Numbered from the stretch's first letter, positions 33,193-43,440 are shown. The stretch is DNA of 64,000 bases from Selaginella moellendorffii (GCF_000143415.4 NW_003314267.1:3903201-3967200), one strand, 5' to 3'. Program-made: numbers and translations. Notes: generated from the letters alone by a model not told the origin.

Positions 33193-35120
33193 ATGGAAAC
33201 GCAAGTCCTGGGCACCAGGAATCTCCATGAAGCCCTCGATCGCCTTGCGCAGTCCAACGCCGCGCTGGTTCCGGCGTCCTATGGTGCTCTTCTCAAAGAA
33301 TGCGGCAATGCCAGGGAGCTGGCGCTGGGCAAGCTCGTCCACTCTCACATCGCCAAGCACGGATCATCCGACAGAGACACATTCCTGGGGAATTTCTTGG
33401 TTCACATGTATGGGCGGTGTGGAAGCATCGACGACGCGCGCAGGGTCTTTGATAGAATCCGGCTGCGCAACGTCTTCTCTAGCAACATCATGATCGCGGC
33501 ATTTGCCGAGAATGGGGATCTTGCTAGCGCGAAGAACTTGTTCGATCGATCGACCGTGAAGAACACCGTGACATGGAACGCAATGATCAATGCGTACGTG
33601 GGCGCTGGCGCGATGGAAGAAGCTAAAGATCTGTTCAAGGCGATGCCAGTGAGAGACGTCGTTTCGTGGAGCGCGATGATCAAAGCAAATGCCGGGAGAG
33701 GGGATTTGGAGATGGCGATTCTTCTGTTCAAGCTCATGGATCTAGATGGAGTGCGGCCGAATCGCGTGACATTCATGTGTGTGCTCGAAGTGTGCGCTGA
33801 TCTAGAGGCAATCACGCTGGGGATCACGATCCACGAGCTCATCCGGGAGGCAGGGCTGGAATCCGAGACGAAGATCGCGAACACGCTCATCCACATGTAT
33901 GGGAGCTGCGGGAACATCCAGAAAGCCAGCGAGATCTTCGAATCGATGCCACACAAATCCACAGTCTCGTGGAATTCCATCGTCTCGGCCTATGCCTGGA
34001 GTGGAGATCTCGATCAAGCCAAGCGCCTGTTCGATCGGATGCCCCAGCGCGACGTGGTGTCGTGGAATTCGATGCTCGTGGCGTATTCCCAGAACGGGCA
34101 TGGCGATCGAGCTCTGGAGCTTTTCTTGGCGATGGATCCCTCGCTGCAAAACGAGGTCACGTTCGTAATCGCGGCGGATGCCTGCGCGAGCCAGGCAGCG
34201 CTGGAAGAGGGCATCGCGATCCACTCGCGAGCATCGGCTCGGGGATTCGATGCCGACATCCGCGTCGCGAATGCGCTGCTCAATCTCTACGCGAAATGCG
34301 GCACGATCGATCGCGCGAAAGATCTCTTCGAGAGGATGATCGAGAGGGACGCTGTCTCGTGGACTGCGATGACCACAGCGTTTAGCCAGAGCGGGCAAGC
34401 ATCAGAGGCACTGCTGATGATCCAGGCGATGGATCTCGAGGGTGTGAAGCTGGATGGATTCACCTACGTGACGGCGCTGGACGCGTGTGCGATCATCACT
34501 CCCCCGGCGGTGGGCGAGGGGCGATCGATCCGATCGAGGCCGTGTTCTACGGCTATGGCGGCGACACCCTTGTGGCCAAAGCGCTCGTCACGCTCCTGGG
34601 CAAATCCGGGAGCGTGGAGGGCGCCAAGAGCGCCTTCGATCGAATTCGCTCCAAGGACGCCGTGTCGCTCAACAGCATGATCGCGATCGATCCGGCGAGG
34701 CGGCGGTGGAGGCGCTGCGATCCATGGCGGCGGAGGGCGTGAGCCCCGATTCCATAACATTCATGAGCGCGCTCTCGGCGTGTAGCCACTCGGGACTGCT
34801 GGATCTGGCCTGGGAGCTCTTCCCGTGCATCGCTGGAGACTATGGGATCGCTCCAGCGATGGATCACTACGTGAGCTTGCTGGATCTGCTGGCTAGAGCT
34901 GGGAGGATTGACGAGGCCGCGGATTTGATCGCCCATATGCCATTTGAGCCGCCGGCGCTGGCGTGGACGATACTGCTGGGCGCCTACAATGCGATGGGGC
35001 AGCAGGGATCCAATGCCGTGGAGCGATCGATGGAGCTAGAGCCCGAGAACTCGGCACACTATGTCCTTCTCTCCAATCTCAGGAGCCCTAAAAACAGGGG
35101 TAGGGTTTTATTTAAAGTTT
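33193..35120 (+). pseudogene. PPR-1: pentatricopeptide repeat gene with frameshifts
   Basis: Intronless PLS-type PPR reading frame (motifs such as NVFSSNIMIAAF, DVVSWSAMIKA, VSWNSMLVAYSQNG) starting at METQVLGTRN. The frame is open to about 34500. It then needs a shift to continue as FYGYGGDTLVAKALV, and a 13-bp deletion near 34689 (tacgccgcgaatg absent relative to PPR-3) breaks it again. The C-terminal part ends in an E-like segment (ELEPENSAHYVLLSN). It contains about 100 residues (GFDADIRVANALLNLYAKCG to LDACA) that PPR-3 lacks, so it probably represents the longer ancestral layout. PPR proteins bind organelle RNA; this copy is likely inactive. Confidence 0.85.
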
Positions 35121-35189
35121 GGCATGTACAAATTCAAATCTAAGCCGTTCGTTTACTACCTAGGGTTTCTAGACGCTGGAAGGAGCATC

Positions 35190-35660
35190 GACGAAAGCCG
35201 CCGCCATTTGCCATCGAGGACGATGCCAAGGGAAGAGCTTGAGCCACTGCATGTTCTTGCTGCTCTACTGGCTTTGATGGTCATCTTTGGAGTAGTCTTT
35301 GGCCATTGCTTTGGTGACGGCTGTGATCATCCCCTGCTGGATGTGGAAGGAGTTCAAGGTTGGGCCATTCCATGTCAAAGCCCTCGGCTTTGCAGGTACT
35401 CTCTCAGTTTTACTTCACATTTCTAGAGAAACTTCTACAGAGCAAAATCGAAGAAACGAGCCCCCAAAGGAACGCAGGACCCGTCGTCCAGATCCAGAGC
35501 AGTGCTCATGTTGCTACTTTGACACTGCGAACTGTAGGTACCATTCTAGATTCGTCAACTAGAAATTCTTGTGAAGCTCAGAGATCTGCTACAACCGTTC
35601 AATTCTACCTCCATTCTGTGAAAACTGCCATTCTTTGGCAAGCTGTTTTGCAGGATATAT
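35190..35660 (+). pseudogene. T4: T-gene copy with internal deletion
   Basis: Matches T2 from MPREELEPLHVL onward. A deletion of about 17 bp in the hydrophobic core (after gtctttgg, near 35304) shifts the frame. Exon B-like sequence (35445-35560) is well kept. It lies immediately downstream of PPR-1 and begins from the same ctagggtttctagacg context, but the first part of the exon is shortened. Confidence 0.7.
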
Positions 35661-35884
35661 AATTCCAATAGTTTGACGACTGAGAAAGGAACTCCAAGCA
35701 GGTACCTTTGTGTCACAGTTTGTATGAGCTTTTGCTTCTCATGGAGTCTTCTCTTCCAGGACCAAAGGAGGACTTAGCTCCTCGGTGCTACTCCAAATAA
35801 AAAAGGCTCAACGCCGATATGAAAGTGAAGAACAAAGGCATGAAGCAATGAAAACGTTTCCAAGATCTTTCCTTCTCCTTACCA

Positions 35885-36200
35885 CTGATGCAATATATCA
35901 GAAGAGATCGAGCGACTGGTGTTTAACACGACTTGTGCGATTCCATAGAAGGCGCGTTGCGCCAAGAGGATGGCGGCCCTGCGTGCCTTGGGTGATGGCG
36001 CTTGATCCGGCCACGGAAGGTCCTCCCTGGCAAGGCTCAGTGCCGTCGCATTGCTTTCGCGTTCTCAGGTACTTATCGAGTTCCTGCGCGCTGTTCGCAA
36101 TTTCTGCGATGAACCAGGATTTGTTCCTTGCCGAGCAGTAGCACTCAGAAGCGCTTATGCAGCAGTGGTGGAGAGCAGGCACAGGTTTCCATCTGGAAGT
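35885..36200 (+). pseudogene. ATXN10 exon-1 fragment, copy 2
   Basis: Plus-strand copy: atggcggccctgcgtgcctt..., the DGA...HGRSSLARLSA region, then LRAVRNFCDEPG and a short piece of GEQAQVSIW. Frames are broken. Joined at about 36210 to a tRNA-like insertion. Confidence 0.75.
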
Positions 36201-36245
36201 CGGATCACAATACTGTTAGAACTAAGCTGAACATGCACAGAACCA

Positions 36246-36317
36246 GGGCAGGTAGCTCACTGGTAAAGCACCTGGCGCCGGTGTAGGAGGTCCTGGGTTC
36301 AATCCCCGGCCTATCCA
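36246..36317 (+). ncRNA. tRNA-like sequence (tRNA-derived SINE head or tRNA pseudogene)
   Basis: A 72-base stretch has a box A match (TAGCTCACTGG, 36253-36263) and a box B match (GGTTCAATCCC, 36296-36306). The T arm pairs perfectly (CTGGG/CCCGG around TTCAATC), and the acceptor stem GGGCAGG/CCTATCC, followed by A, has one mismatch and one G-U pair. The anticodon arm does not fold well (CCTGG against GTAGG, no U33), so it is unlikely to be a working tRNA. It sits inside a rearranged gene-fragment zone between an ATXN10 piece and an IGPS-like piece and is absent from the related modules. Confidence 0.65.
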
Positions 36318-36329
36318 GATCCATTTTCC

Positions 36330-36935
36330 AACAAATACTGGAGTCAAGTTCGGCTGTTGCTCTACGTAGCATAGAGGCGTTCAGGCAAATCGAAGAGATT
36401 GGCTTTCACAGAGCTTGCGGAAACACACGGATCTTTGGAAAGAACTGAGTAGATGGCCGTAAGAGCAGCAGCACCGGATTATCTACGCAACACAAAGCTT
36501 TGTGTTCGATACACAATTGTGGATTGGCTACCTATATCGGATGAATGATCCAATTTTTGCGAAGAACTGGCAGGAATTACTTTGCACAAACTTGAGAAAC
36601 TTTGCCAACATGATAAGAAAGAAAGAAGAATTGCTACCTTTAGAAACAACTTCTAGATCCAAACTCCATCTGGCGATTCTTTGTCGGTTCAAACCAAGAT
36701 AGCGTCAGCTCAAACACTCGAAAGAGCGAAGGAAAAAACCGTACCCCATTTAACATAGTCCTGGCTCCTTTTGGCTTCTCCACGGGAGAAGCCCGCGCGA
36801 CCTCGGCCACAATCGCCGTGCGGACGAGCAGCCGGTGCTGGGGTGGAGCCCCTGCAGACGCAACTGGAGCTGCCGCTCCTGCTCATCCATGGCGGCCAGG
36901 GGTGCCTTCAGGACCCTCTGCTTGCCGCGAGCCTG
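36330..36935 (-). pseudogene. IGPS-like gene fragment, inverted copy
   Basis: On the minus strand, about 36935-36775 matches part of exon 1 (MDEQERQLQLRLQ region) and 36735-36345 matches degraded exons 2-5 of the IGPS-like gene. The left end joins UGT-C exon 1 at exactly the same junction (cgcgagcctggg next to the IGPS sequence) as the copy at 42605. The two therefore descend from one rearranged ancestor. Confidence 0.75.
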
Positions 36936-37930
36936 GGAATCCCACGGGGTTATATGCCTGCCAGTGGTAAGGAGAAAAGTTTTGGTTCTGAGAAGAAAGG
37001 AGGATGCTTTACTCGTACCTCTGCGCGTTCTTTCCTCTCTTTCAGGCAACCCCGACCACCAAACTCTGATCGACTTCATTCATTCCACAACTAAAGTGTG
37101 CTCTCCAACTTTTTCTTGCAGGATTTCGAAGAAGTTTTCAGGTGCGTCGCTTGCAAAGTTTCGTCTGATCGCCCACAAGACTGGCTGGTGAGTGGCTTGC
37201 ACAGTTTTAGCGATCTTCTCCACTTGATCAGCCGGGAGGGAGATGACGCTTCCGGAGGTGATGTAGAGAACCAAGCGGTGAGGTTGTTTGTCCAACCAGC
37301 TGATACTGATGTCTTCTTCTGGAGAACTGATAGTTTCGTGCTCTTGCAGAAGCGCCTGAGGTATAAGTGGTCCGACTGGCAGATAGTTGAGAAACTCTTT
37401 CCTGCGCGAAGTCACAAGTTCGTGATCCAGCTCCTCGATGGAGTTGACGAGAACACACGCAGCTTCCTTTGTTTGCTTTGCAGCAGCTCCCAGAAGAAGC
37501 ACAACAGGACCGCCGCGCTGGAAGCCAAGAGGAAGCAGTCTCCTCGGGAAAGGCTCGAGGCCGGGGGCTCCACAAGTGCCTGTCTTGCGCCAGTCAGCAG
37601 TTGGAGCCTTCTTAACGCACTGTGGATGGAACTCGGTGCTAGAGGCCCTGCTCTATGGAGTACCGACACTTTGCTGGCCGTGCGCCTACGAGCAGAACTC
37701 GAATGCTGATATAATGACGGAGAAGTGGAAGCTGGGGTGAAGTTGGCTGATGGACCCGACGATGGTGTCAAATGCGAAGACTTGGAGAAGATCATAGATG
37801 CTGTAATGAATGGCGAAGAAGGAAAAACAATGAGACGCAGAGCCGAAGCTCTCAAGGAGATTGTGAGGAAAAGTGCCTCGAGAAAAACATTCGGCAACTC
37901 AAGAACGTGATTGTAGCCGCTTCTCAGTAG
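36935..37930 (+). pseudogene. UGT-C copy with an internal inversion
   Basis: Sense-strand UGT-C sequence runs 36935-37080 (end of exon 1, intron, NPDHQTLIDFI). It then flips to antisense from 37081 to 37565 and returns to sense at 37566 with [15 protein letters not shown], continuing to the C-terminus at 37930. The flipped part corresponds base for base in length to 47693-48177 of intact UGT-C. The gene cannot encode a UGT. A minus-strand frame of 140 codons (37502-37080) preserves the UGT reading frame of the inverted part. Confidence 0.93.
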
Positions 37931-38425
37931 ACAATCTCCAAGCATCGCTGCTCTGGAGAAGCTCCACTCACTTTAACGAAAGTCAGGAAAAAGAAGAGAG
38001 AAAAGAAAAAAGAAAATAAATACCTTTGAGAGGAGCTTCCACATCGATCACTGATCTCGAAGCAGAAACATCGCTGGTCTGGAGAAGAAGCTCCACCCGT
38101 GAAAAATAAAAAATCTAGCACTTTCTACAGAGCTCTCTTACCTTGAAGATTAAGATCGATGAAGAAATCTCCAAACGAACTTCGAAAAGGTGGAACCAAA
38201 GTTAGCGAGATCACACACACACACACAGATGCATACCTTGAGAACAGCTTCCACATCCATTTGGCAATGCCTTGGCAAACGCAACGAATAATCAATGAAT
38301 CGAAAGAACCACTACACTTACCCGGATTTTCGCCAAAGATCTTCGGTCGCCGCCCGGCGCTGCTTTTTCTCGCGTCCACCCCTTGAATCCATGGCCGCTC
38401 CCCTCCTTGGATCCATGGCGCTCCC
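37924..38425 (-). other. Mirror copy of the candidate small gene downstream of PPR
   Basis: Reverse complement of 46834-47330, including a (CA)n run at 38213-38228 and the repeated gatgtggaagct exon-like pieces. See the plus-strand entry. No conserved long frame is present; it may be only a non-coding duplicated segment. Confidence 0.3.
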
Positions 38426-38449
38426 CCCAAAAACCAAACTTTAAATCAA

Positions 38450-40371
38450 ACCCTACCCCTGTTTTTAGGGCTCCTGAGATTGGAGAGAAGGACATAGTGT
38501 GCCGAGTTCTCGGGCTCTAGCTCCATCGATCGCTCCACGGCATTGGACTGCTGCCCCATCGCATTGTAAGCGCCCAGTAGTATCGTCCACGCCAGCACCG
38601 GCGGCTCAAATGGCATATGGGCGATCAAATCCGCGGCCTCGTCAATCCTCCCAGCTCTAGCCAGCAGATCCAGCAAGCTCACGTAGTGATCCATCGCTGG
38701 AGCGATCCCATAGTCTCCAGCGATGCACGGGAAGAGCCCCCAGGCCAGATCCAGTAGTCCCGAGTGGCTACACGCCGAGAGCGCGCTCATGAATGTGATG
38801 GAATCGGGGCTCACGCCCTCCGCCGCCATGGATCGCAACGCCTCCACCGCCGCCTCGCCGGATCCATTCGCGGCGTAGATCGCGATCATGCTGTTGAGCG
38901 ACACGGCGTCCTTGGAGCGAATTCGATCGAAGGCGCTCTTGGCGCCCTCCACGCTCCCGGATTTGCCCAGGAGCGTGACGAGGGCGTTGGCCACAAGGGT
39001 GTCGCCGCCATAGCCGTAGAACACGATGCTCGCGAGTGGATTGCGATGCCCTCTTCCAGCGCTGCCTGGCTCGCGCAGGCATCCGCCGCGATCACGAATG
39101 TGAATCCATCCAGCTTCACACCCTCGAGATCCATCGCCTGGATCATCAGCAGTGCCTCTGACGCTTGCCCGCTCGGGGCGTAGATCGCGATCATGCTGTT
39201 GAGCGACACGGCGTCCTTGGAGCGAATTCGATCGAAGGCGCTCTTGGCGCCCTCCACGCTCCCGGATTTGCCCAGGAGCGTGACGAGGGCGTTGGCCACA
39301 AGGGTGTCGCCGCCATAGCCGTAGAACCCGATGCTCGCGAGTGGATTGCGATGCCCTCTTCCAGCGCTGCCTGGCTCGCGCAGGCATCCGCCGCGATCAC
39401 GAATGTGACCTCGTTTTGCAGCGAGGGATCCATCGCCAAGAACAGCTCCAGAGCTCGATCGCCATGCCCGTTCTGGAAATACGCCACGAGCATCGAATTC
39501 CACGACACCACGTCGCGCTGGGCATCCGATCGAACAGGCGCTGGGCTTGATCGAGATCTCCACTCCAGGCATAGGCCGAGACGATGGAATTCCACGAGAC
39601 TGTGGATTTGTGTGGCATCAATTCGAAGATCTCGCTGGCTTTCTGGATGCTCCCGCAGCTCCCATACATGTGGATGAGCGTGTTCGCGATCTTCGTCTCG
39701 GATTCCAGCCCTGCCTCCCGGATGAGCTCGTGGATCGTGATCCCCAGCGTGATTGCCTCTAGATCAGCGCACACCTCGAGCACACACATGAATGCCACGC
39801 GATTCGGCCGCACTCCATCTAGATCCATGAGCTTGAACAGAAGAATCGCCATCTCCAAATCCCCTCTCCCGGCATTTGCTTTGATCATCGCGCTCCACGA
39901 AACGACGTCTCTCACTGGCATCGCCTTGAACAGATCTTTAGCTTCTTCCATCGCGCCAGCGCCCACGTACGCATTGATCATTGCGTTCCATGTCACGGTG
40001 TTCTTCACGGTCGATCGATCGAACAGGTTCTTCGCGCTAGCAAGATCCCCATTCTCGGTAAATGCCGCGATCATGATGTTGCTAGAGAAGACGTTGCGCA
40101 GCCGGATTCTATCAAAGACCCTGCGCGCGTCGTCGATGCTTCCACACCGCCCATACATGTGAACCAAGAAATTCCCCAGGAATGTGTCTCTGTCGGATGA
40201 TCCGTGCTTGGCGATGTGAGAGTGGACGAGCTTGCCCAGCGCCAGCTCCCTGGCATTGCCACATTCTTTGAGAAGAGCACCATAGGACGCCGGATCCAGC
40301 GCGGCGTCGGACTGCGCAAGGCGATCGAGGGCTTCGTGGAGATTCCTGGTGCCCAGGACTTGCGTTTCCAT
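38450..40371 (-). pseudogene. PPR-2: rearranged pentatricopeptide repeat gene
   Basis: Minus-strand copy of the PPR gene starting METQVLGTRN at 40371. The frame is open to about 39530, where one C is missing relative to PPR-1/3 (gatgcccagcg for gatgccccagcg). Further on, a segment is tandemly duplicated with period 305 bp (starts at 38876 and 39181), so the VLTLLGKSGSVEGAKS-type part and the ADACASQAALEEG part occur twice. Since 305 is not a multiple of three, the copies are out of frame. The C-terminal E-like end is preserved at 38446-38700. Confidence 0.88.
38876..39410. repeat. 305-bp tandem duplication inside PPR-2
   Basis: tagatcgcgatcatgctgtt occurs at 38876 and again at 39181, and about 230 bases after each are near identical. 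It probably arose by unequal recombination between similar PPR motifs. Confidence 0.92.
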
Positions 40372-40931
40372 GCCACATACTAGAATATACTTAAATATGC
40401 TACATTCAAACAACGTCTCGCCCCTATAGCTTCAAATCATTTCTAGGTTTGGCAAAGAGAGACCGGCGACTAGGGAGCGCGCGATAGAGACGAGAGAGTA
40501 AGCGATGGCGGAATGTGATGAAGACGATGATGATGTATGGTTTCTTCTTTGATTCTCGGATGAAATCCCCTCCATTCTCTCCATAATCTTTCTTCTTTCT
40601 TCAGATTCTCGAGGATTCTTGGACGGTAGGCTCATTTCTTGCGAAATTTCAATCCTAATCTTCGTTCATGACCCTGGAACGCGAAGATCGATCGCGCCGA
40701 TGACGAAGCGGTAAGTTCTACTTCGTAATCTCGGTTCTTTCCAGCGTCTGGCCTTGATTCCCAGAGCGCAAGCGGCATATGGACGCAGATCGTGAGTTTC
40801 CTTGACAACAAGCGGAGAAAGGAGCTCCAACGACGCAAGTATCAAGCCCGGAAGAGTTTGTGCCTCGCCATGCCGGTGCCAAAGGTACAAATTCAAATCT
40901 AAGCCGTTCATTTACTACCTAGGGTTTCTAG

Positions 40932-41369
40932 ATGCCAAAGCTGGAGGCTCGATCGAAGCAGCCGCTGGAGCAGGAGCATCGACGAAAGCCGCCGCCATTG
41001 CCATCGAGGACCATGCCAAGGGAAGAGCTTGAGCCACCGCATGTTCTTGCTGCTCTACTGGCTTTGATGGTCATCTTTGGAGTAGTCTTTGGTGGGGTGG
41101 GTACGATGGCCATTGCTTTGGTGACGGCTGTGATCATCCCCTGCTGGATGTGGAGGGAGTTCAAGGTTGGGCCATTCCATGTCAAAGCCCTCGGCTTTGC
41201 AGGTACTCTCTCAGTTTTACTTCACATTTCTAGAGAAACTTCTACAGAGCAAAATCGAAGAAACGAGCCCCCAAAGGAACGCAGGACCCGTCGTCCAGAT
41301 CCAGAGCAGTGCTCATGTTGCTACTTTGACACTGCGAACTGTAGGTACCATTCTAGATTCGTCAACTAG
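40932..41369 (+). CDS. T2: small membrane protein of unknown function
   Basis: Exons 40932-41202 and 41248-41369 (45-bp GT-AG intron, phase 1) give about 130 residues. A basic N-terminal part (MPKLEARSKQPLEQEHRRK) precedes one long hydrophobic stretch (about residues 35-70, HVLAALLALMVIFGVVFGG then MAIALVTAVII), likely one or two membrane helices. A basic region (EPPKERRTRRPDPEQ) and a CSCCYFD motif follow. An upstream exon ending 40884 (FLDNKRRKELQRRKYQARK, then a 47-bp intron) may belong to it, so the true start is uncertain. The T frame is conserved in T3, and an extra base in the T1 intron leaves exon B in frame. It is head-to-head with a PPR gene in all three modules. I do not recognise the family. 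Confidence 0.55.
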   Translation: MPKLEARSKQPLEQEHRRKPPPLPSRTMPREELEPPHVLAALLALMVIFGVVFGGVGTMAIALVTAVIIPCWMWREFKVGPFHVKALGFAGTLSVLLHISRETSTEQNRRNEPPKERRTRRPDPEQCSCCYFDTANCRYHSRFVN

Positions 41370-41731
41370 AAATTCCTGTGAAGCTCTGAGATCTGCTACA
41401 ACCGTTCAATTCTACCTCCATTCTGTGAAAACTGCCGTTCTTTGGCAAGCTGTTTTGCAGGATATATAATTCCAATAGTTTGACGACTGAGAAAGGAACT
41501 CCAAGCAGGTACCTTTGTGTCACAGTTTGTATGAGCTTTTGCTTCTCATGGAGTCTTCTCTTCCAGGACCAAAGGAGGACTTAGCTCCTCGGTGCTACTC
41601 CAAATAAAAAAGGCTCAACGCCGATATGAAAGCGAAGAACACAAAGGTATGAAGCAATGAAAACGTTTCCAAGGTCTTTCCTTCTCCTTACCACTGATGC
41701 AATATATCAGAAGAGATCGAGCGACTGGTGT

Positions 41732-42571
41732 TTAACACGACTTGTGCGATTCCATAGAAGGCGCGTTGCGCCAAGAGGATGGCGATTCTGCGTGCCTTGG
41801 GTGATGGCGCTTGATCCGGCCACGGAAGGTCCTCCCTGGCAAGGCTCGGCGCCGTCGCCTTGTTTTCGCCGTCGCCTTGTCTTCTTCTGCAGAACTGATA
41901 GTTTCGTGCTCTTGCAGAAGCGCCTGAGGTACGAGTGTGCGTGCCTTGGGTGATGGCGCCCGATCCGGCCACGGAAGGTCCTCCCTGGCAAGGCTCGGCG
42001 CCGTCGCCTTGTCTTCTTCTGGAGAAGTGATAGTTTCGTGCTCTTGCAGAAGCGCCTGAGGTACGAGTGTGCGTGCCTTGGGTGATGGCGCCCGATCCGG
42101 CCACGGAAGGTCCTCCCTGGCAAGGCTCGGCGCCGTCGCCTTGTCTTCTTCTGGAGAAGTGATAGTTTCGTGCTCTTGCAGAAGCGCCTGAGGTACGAGT
42201 GGTCCGACTGGCAGATAGTTGGGAAACTCTTTCCTGCGCGAAGTCACAAGTTCGTGATCCAGCTCCTCGATGGAGTTGACGAGAACACACGCAGCTTCCT
42301 TTGTTCGCTTTGCAGCAGCTCCCAGAAGAAGCACAACAGGACCGCCGCGCTGGAAGCCAAGAGGAAGCAGTCTCCTCGGGAAAGGCTCGAGGCCGGGAAT
42401 GAAGTCGATCAGAGTTTGGTGGTCGGGGTTGCCTGAAAGAGAGGAAAGAACGCGCAGAGGTACGAGTAAAGCATCCTCCTTTCTTCTCAAAACCAAAGCT
42501 TTTCTCCTTACCACTGGCAGGAATATAACCCCGGGACTCGAGCTCTGGGATATGGTAGAGGAGCACCTCAT
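41732..42571 (-). CDS. Chimeric open frame: UGT-C fragment plus 44-residue repeats (hypothetical)
   Basis: A 279-codon minus-strand frame starts in UGT-C exon 1 (out of the UGT frame) and reads through the unspliced UGT-C intron. It enters the UGT frame at NPDHQTLIDFIPGLEPF and continues to about 42190. It then passes through repeats that join LVPQALLQEHETITSPEED (UGT-C frame) to KATAPSLAREDLPWPDRAP (antisense of ATXN10 exon 1), ending at 41732. It lacks the PSPG box and the catalytic His, so it is not a glycosyltransferase. It may be untranslated; it is listed because the repeat preserves the frame. Confidence 0.25.
   Translation of the reverse strand: MRCSSTISQSSSPGVIFLPVVRRKALVLRRKEDALLVPLRVLSSLSGNPDHQTLIDFIPGLEPFPRRLLPLGFQRGGPVVLLLGAAAKRTKEAACVLVNSIEELDHELVTSRRKEFPNYLPVGPLVPQALLQEHETITSPEEDKATAPSLAREDLPWPDRAPSPKARTLVPQALLQEHETITSPEEDKATAPSLAREDLPWPDRAPSPKARTLVPQALLQEHETISSAEEDKATAKTRRRRRALPGRTFRGRIKRHHPRHAESPSSWRNAPSMESHKSC
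41760..42200. repeat. Chimeric tandem array of ATXN10 and UGT-C fragments
   Basis: A composite unit (ATXN10 exon-1 piece cgtgccttgggtgatggcg plus UGT-C piece gatagtttcgtgctcttgc) repeats. The ATXN10 piece starts at 41791, 41940 and 42072 and the UGT-C piece at about 41898, 42028 and 42168. The last full period is 132 bp, a multiple of three. The ATXN10 parts are sense on the plus strand while the UGT-C parts are antisense. Confidence 0.92.
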
Positions 42572-42605
42572 TGATCGCGTGACTGGTGTTTAAGGCGACC
42601 TGTGG
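42165..42605 (-). pseudogene. UGT-C fragment (end of exon 1 to first half of exon 2)
   Basis: Nearly identical to 47940-48400 of intact UGT-C in the same orientation, intron included. It breaks at the cgcgagcctggg junction into IGPS-like sequence on one side and into the chimeric array on the other. Confidence 0.88.
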
Positions 42606-43200
42606 GATTCCCAGGCTCGCGGCAAGCAGAGGGTCCTGAAGGCAGCCCTGGCCGCCATGGATGAGCAGGAGCGGCAGCTCCAGTTGCGGCTGCAGGGGCT
42701 CCAGAGAGTGCCGCCACCCAGCACCGGCTGCTGCAGAAGATCGTCCGCACGGCGATTGTGGCCGAGGTCGCGCGGGCTTCTCCGGTGGAGAAGCCAGAGG
42801 GCGTTGGGCAAAGGAGCCAGGACTATGTTAAATGGGGTACGGTTTTTCCTCAGATGTGTAGCGGTGGAGGTGCCAGTTCTTCGTAAAAAATTGGATCATT
42901 CATCCGATACAGGTAGCCAATCCACAATTGTGCATCGAACACAAAGCTTTGTGTTGCGTAGATAATCTGGTGCTGCTGCTCTTACGGTCATCTACTCAGT
43001 TCTTCGTGTGTTTCCGCAAGCTCTGTGAAAGCCAAACTCTTCTATAGGAACGCCTCTACGCTACGTATAGCGACAGCCGAATTTGACCCAGTTGTGGAGG
43101 TGAGCTGTGGGATTCTTTCTCTGAAACCAAACCAAATTCAGGTTCGTCAATCTCAAAAAGCTTGAGTAACTCTCCCATTTCAGTTGGACTTGCAATGCGT
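42605..43200 (+). pseudogene. IGPS-like gene fragment, copy 3
   Basis: Plus-strand pieces of exon 1 (from KQRVLKAALAAMDEQERQLQ through VARAS to YVKWG), then a deletion removing exon 2, then exon 3-6 remnants to about 43190. Frames are broken. The order relative to the PPDK, ATXN10, T and PPR pieces is the same as in the module starting at 30.2 kb. Confidence 0.78.
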
Positions 43201-43440
43201 TGATTGACATAGATCTCTCTCTCTCCCCCCCCTCCATTCCTTGCTTTTCTGCCTCGCCCTCGCTCGGTCGCAATGCTGATAAGCTGGCCGACGCCTCTCC
43301 CTAGTCTCATGAAAATAGAATGGATATGTAAAATGCCTTGCATAGACAGACACGTATATCTAAACGTCATTTGCGTCAGGTAGTTGGTCCCAAAAAAGAA
43401 GAACTCCGCGATATGTCAAAGAATCCTCAAGAAAGATTAT
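43200..43440 (-). pseudogene. PPDK exon 18/17 fragment, copy 2
   Basis: The reverse complement resembles PPDK exon 18 ([10 protein letters not shown]) and a short part of exon 17, as at 31.3 kb. No frame survives. Confidence 0.7.

Larger units (their letters stand above)
37920..41860. repeat. Left arm of second large inverted repeat (small gene + PPR-2 + T2 + ATXN10 piece)
   Basis: Reverse complement of 43740-47330. Paired landmarks are 41469 with 44136, 40413 with 45140 and 38121 with 47132; the shift in the last is explained by the 305-bp PPR-2 duplication. The spacer (41860-43740) holds the chimeric tandem array and UGT-C, IGPS-like and PPDK fragments. Confidence 0.92.

Noticed and set aside
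33402-33980. 192-codon antisense frame inside the PPR genes
   Set aside because: Repeated in all three PPR copies only because the sense strand is conserved; low-complexity antisense product.
36246-36317. Functional tRNA gene
   Set aside because: The anticodon stem has mismatches and there is no U33, so a working tRNA is unlikely even though box A, box B and the T arm are good.
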